DNA of 40,735 nucleotides from a virus, in the IMG/VR virus record IMGVR_UViG_3300036859_000318, positions 1 through 40,735 of that record; one strand, written 5' to 3'. Below are positions 38,736-40,735 of this stretch, one piece after another. A program made the position numbers and the translations under genes. Every line of letters begins with the position of its first letter. Position 1 is the first letter of the stretch. The notes below the pieces were generated by a model. The model worked only from the letters and a program-made list of their open reading frames with translations, did no database searches and was not told where the DNA came from.

Positions 38736-38917
38736 TTTGCCAGAATCCCCACCCGATCTCACCGAAGGTGAGCGATGCTACATGCGACCGCATCGCGACG
38801 CATCGAGCGGGCGAGCTGCATGTTTGCCGCCGATGTCGAATGCGTTTCCGGCGTCACGGCGACGGGGAGAAGTTGTCGCCGTACGGAGCGTACAAGATAA
38901 GATGCGTGAAGAAATGA
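38732..38917 (+). CDS. Small Cys-rich protein
   Basis: A 61-aa protein: MICQNPHPISPKVSDATCDR, then LHVCRRCRMRFRRHGDGEKL and CVKK. Four Cys in ribbon-like spacing with a basic loop suggest a small nucleic-acid-binding zinc ribbon. ATGA overlaps on both sides. Confidence 0.55.
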   Translation: MICQNPHPISPKVSDATCDRIATHRAGELHVCRRCRMRFRRHGDGEKLSPYGAYKIRCVKK

Positions 38918-39081
38918 CCGTCCGCAAACAACTCTACGCGATCCAATACCGCGATGCGCTCCGGCGTCTGGCGATGGCTCAACACCGTTCCCGAATTTGC
39001 ATCCACGTCGCGCGCGCAGCTTCGCGAAACAATGGAGTTGCCGAGCCTGAAGCACTACCGCCTACGAATCGCAAAAGTTGA
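38914..39081 (+). CDS. Small basic helical protein
   Basis: A 55-aa protein (MTVRKQLYAIQYRDALRRLA, MAQHRSRICIHVARAASRNN). The ATG overlaps the previous stop (ATGA). A longer open frame to 38737 overlaps the previous gene and is not needed. Unknown function. Confidence 0.45.
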   Translation: MTVRKQLYAIQYRDALRRLAMAQHRSRICIHVARAASRNNGVAEPEALPPTNRKS

Positions 39082-39095
39082 AGGAGAAATTACGC

Positions 39096-39383
39096 ATGGC
39101 GAATGACTGGAGCTACGCGGATCGAATTAGTGACCGCATCGTTGATATGATCAATGAGGAGCGCGTGAAGGATGATTTCAGCCCGACGCAACTGTTAGTT
39201 GGCATAGTTCTCGGGCTGAGGGGATACATGACCACGGCAACGGTTCTCCCGATTCAGCTACCACCGCCATTTATTGCACTCTATGACGCAATCGCGGACT
39301 TCTTGAATTCAGCGCTAAGAGAAAGGGCTACAAATGCCTCCAGTTTTGAAAGCAATGCCGGGAAGAGTGATCCTGAGCTTTGA
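39096..39383 (+). CDS. Hypothetical protein before the GroES-like gene
   Basis: A 95-aa protein (MANDWSYADRISDRIVDMIN, EERVKDDFSPTQLLVGIVLG, LPPPFIALYDAIADFLNSAL). Helical; the central stretch is mildly hydrophobic. AAGGAG lies nine bases upstream. It overlaps the GroES-like gene by 50 bases, an unusually large overlap, so their translation may be linked. Confidence 0.55.
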   Translation: MANDWSYADRISDRIVDMINEERVKDDFSPTQLLVGIVLGLRGYMTTATVLPIQLPPPFIALYDAIADFLNSALRERATNASSFESNAGKSDPEL

Positions 39384-39672
39384 GCGCCCCGCCGAGAAGA
39401 TCGGCGCTATCTACATCTCGCAACGCAGTCAACGCCGCCCGGAACTCGGAAGGCTCGTCGATCTCGGCGCGCCACTGAACGAGACGGAGGAGCAACTACA
39501 TCAGCAGATCGAGGAGCGCGCGAAGGCAGGCCACAAGTTTCCAGTGAGCTACGCGGCCGGTATCGGCTACTGGCAACAGGAGTATGAGAACTTCGGAGAG
39601 GAATACGCATGGTTGAAGGATCTGCGCGTATTCCGGATCGACGAGCTGGCGACGAGCATCGTTGATGAATGA
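39334..39672 (+). CDS. GroES-like co-chaperonin
   Basis: A 112-aa protein with the GroES strand order: PGRVILSFERPAEKIGAIYI (residues 9-28) as first strands plus mobile loop; PELGRLVDLGAP (36-47) as the RGeVlavG strand; KFPVSYAAGIGYW (68-80) as the GDkVlf..yaG strands; LKDLRVFRIDELATSIVDE (94-112) as the y.ilr..DIlA.i.. end. GAIYI stands where GroES has GGIVL, the segment that docks on GroEL. A charged helix (NETEEQLHQQIEERAKAGHK) replaces the roof-loop region. Phage co-chaperonins (T4 gp31 type) help fold capsid protein with host GroEL. GAGAAAGG precedes the ATG by about seven bases; an ATG at 39355 is an alternative. Confidence 0.7.
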   Translation: MPPVLKAMPGRVILSFERPAEKIGAIYISQRSQRRPELGRLVDLGAPLNETEEQLHQQIEERAKAGHKFPVSYAAGIGYWQQEYENFGEEYAWLKDLRVFRIDELATSIVDE

Positions 39673-39892
39673 AATGCGGCAAGCGCGCCCGTTAAACGAG
39701 TGCGATTTGGACGCGCCTACCGACTCCGGCGAAATGCCGGAATGCTCATTTCAGAAACCCGCGCTCATGAAAGCGATTCCAGATACGCAGCCACATTCGC
39801 GCCTCACCGACCATACAGCCTACTGCGAATCCGAATACTACCCCGACGAAAAGATACAATATAGGAGTCATTCACGCCTTCCCCTTTGGTGA
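39665..39892 (+). CDS. Small protein at the end of the co-chaperonin operon
   Basis: A 75-aa protein (MNEMRQARPLNECDLDAPTD, ALMKAIPDTQPHSRLTDHTA) with Cys and His but no clear motif and little predicted structure. The ATG at 39665 overlaps the previous gene by eight bases, with an alternative ATG at 39674. It converges with the minus-strand operon three bases away. Lower certainty. Confidence 0.4.
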   Translation: MNEMRQARPLNECDLDAPTDSGEMPECSFQKPALMKAIPDTQPHSRLTDHTAYCESEYYPDEKIQYRSHSRLPLW

Positions 39893-39895
39893 GCC

Positions 39896-40093
39896 TTAGT
39901 GCTCGATCTCGTCAATTAAGTGCGGCATAAACTCGTCGAGCACAACCCTTGCTCTGGATGCAAAGCCTTCCGGATCTCGCTCCAGAAAATCAAATGCCGT
40001 GAGGCATATTCGTGTCCGTGACAGATCGCGCTGTTTGACGGCTTCTTCAAGCATGAGCCATGATACGGCGACTGCCGCCTCCAGATTCGTCAT
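39896..40093 (-). CDS. Small helical protein
   Basis: A 65-aa protein (MTNLEAAVAVSWLMLEEAVK, RICLTAFDFLERDPEGFASR, ARVVLDEFMPHLIDEIEH). All-helical and acidic at the end. The ATG overlaps the upstream stop (ATGA). Last gene of the right-edge operon. Unknown function. Confidence 0.55.
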   Translation of the reverse strand: MTNLEAAVAVSWLMLEEAVKQRDLSRTRICLTAFDFLERDPEGFASRARVVLDEFMPHLIDEIEH

Positions 40094-40407
40094 TCCGCTT
40101 TCTCCAGAAGTGCATCGGCGATGGCGACGGCCTTCGCAGCAGCTTCGTTGGCCGTAATATTCAAACTTCCCCCTGCCGCGCGTATCAGCGCCACCGCCAT
40201 TTCGCGGGCGATCGAGAGACGGAGATTGCGATGCGATCTCCCTTCAATCCAATTGCGGTATACCTGCTCTTCGTCGGGAGTGAGCGAATTGTGTGTGGAT
40301 GTCTTATATCCGCCGATAGCTTCCTGTGCATGGCATGCACAGTTCGGATTTGTACAGCGCGGTCCAGTGTTCGCGGTGTCAGCGCAGTAGATGCAACAGT
40401 TCATCAT
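40090..40407 (-). CDS. Cys-rich plus helical protein
   Basis: A 105-aa protein: N-terminal Cys cluster (MMNCCIYCADTANTGPRCTN, then PNCACHAQEA) able to bind one or two zinc ions, followed by helices (EEQVYRNWIEGRSHRNLRLS; EAAAKAVAIADALLEKAE). The ATG at 40407 overlaps the preceding stop (ATGA). The C-terminal helix resembles A...A..IADALL.. ends of many phage small proteins. Unknown function. Confidence 0.55.
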   Translation of the reverse strand: MMNCCIYCADTANTGPRCTNPNCACHAQEAIGGYKTSTHNSLTPDEEQVYRNWIEGRSHRNLRLSIAREMAVALIRAAGGSLNITANEAAAKAVAIADALLEKAE

Positions 40408-40613
40408 CGGCAATCCTCCGCCGCAAGCATCAACGGCACTGCGCGCCCGCTCGGATAGACCTTGTGCAGTCGCTTCGGGTTGCCTTCCGATTCGCGGCAG
40501 CAATCGTTGCACGGTTCGTTCACGTGGACCCGTAGCGGCGCGTTTCGATCGCGACAGACTGCGAAAGCATCCGAGAACGTGTCGAAGCGCTGAGCCGCGG
40601 TCGCCCTCATCAT
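40404..40613 (-). CDS. Small Cys-containing protein
   Basis: A 69-aa protein (MMRATAAQRFDTFSDAFAVC, LRVHVNEPCNDCCRESEGNP, RLHKVYPSGRAVPL). CNDCC could bind metal with other ligands. AAGGCGG is near the start; the ATG at 40613 overlaps the preceding stop, with the next ATG at 40610 equally possible. Unknown function. Confidence 0.5.
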   Translation of the reverse strand: MMRATAAQRFDTFSDAFAVCRDRNAPLRVHVNEPCNDCCRESEGNPKRLHKVYPSGRAVPLMLAAEDCR

Positions 40614-40735
40614 CGTTCCGCCTTTTCCCGACAGTCGTCGAGATAGTGGTGTCTGCGCTCGCAAAATGCGCAAGTGACGATGCACGGATTGTTGTCGTCG
40701 GTTTCTAATGTCCAGATCCAGATCGTCCAGTTCCA
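40610..40735 (-). CDS. Partial Cys/His-containing protein, 5' end outside the window
   Basis: The frame is open from the right edge for 41 residues (WNWTIWIWTLETDDNNPCIV, then TCAFCERRHHYLDDC). CxxC followed by HH and a last Cys fits a zinc finger. The stop overlaps the next ATG as ATGA. The N-terminus is missing. Confidence 0.5.
   Translation of the reverse strand, partial: WNWTIWIWTLETDDNNPCIVTCAFCERRHHYLDDCREKAER

Noticed and set aside
1-40735. Circular closure of the window
   Set aside because: The edge genes are on opposite strands and their open frames do not join into one gene when the ends are placed together, and no terminal repeat was noticed, so completeness cannot be claimed.

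Overview
The window is most of a tailed double-stranded DNA phage genome, about 40.7 kb and GC-rich, tightly packed with genes. A large portal (717 aa), a nozzle-like protein, long internal virion-type proteins and no tape measure, sheath or tail-tube genes point to a short-tailed (podovirus-type) virion. Two lipoprotein-type genes suggest a Gram-negative host, and strong Shine-Dalgarno sites are consistent with a bacterium. No integrase, DNA polymerase, primase, helicase, RNA polymerase or endolysin was recognised. The genes at both edges run out of the window, so the genome may not be complete here.

Layout, left to right. (1) 1-360, +: a partial HicB-like small gene. (2) 374-7288, -: an early operon read leftwards from a consensus promoter at 7308-7336. 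It encodes small proteins, an ERF single-strand annealing protein, a YqaJ/lambda-type exonuclease, a 280-nt structured leader with its own extended -10, a basic protein, a DnaN sliding clamp, several Zn-ribbon or membrane proteins and a DUF1064-type protein. (3) 7387-12721, +: a divergent early operon of about 20 tiny genes, many with Cys pairs or one or two membrane segments, plus a 405-aa multi-CxxC protein and a MazG-like protein. (4) 12822-38490, -: the late operon. From its promoter end it reads putative TerS, TerL, portal, a tiny protein, scaffold, head proteins, major capsid protein, Zn-finger/Ig-like and fibre-like proteins, a glycosyltransferase, a methyltransferase, adaptor, a secreted protein, nozzle, large proline-rich and internal virion proteins, two lipoproteins, a terminator, then small membrane and coiled-coil proteins where lysis functions would be expected. 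(5) 38586-39892, +: a short operon behind a 17-nt perfect palindrome, ending with a GroES-like co-chaperonin. (6) 39896-40735, -: small Cys-rich genes leaving the right edge.

The early left operon looks like a Red-type recombination set (exonuclease plus annealing protein) coupled to a phage sliding clamp. With no phage polymerase in view, the clamp probably works with host enzymes or with the phage nuclease. Most early genes overlap by ATGA, GTGA or TGATG, implying translational coupling. The most unusual items are the folded leader before the clamp operon segment, the lone clamp, the GroES-like gene, the glycosyltransferase with an apparent Zn-ribbon insertion paired with a methyltransferase, an 11-G homopolymer that could fuse two small genes, and a possible leaderless promoter layout used three times.

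No stretch longer than 300 bases lacks a gene. The longest non-coding segment is the leader at 4115-4401.
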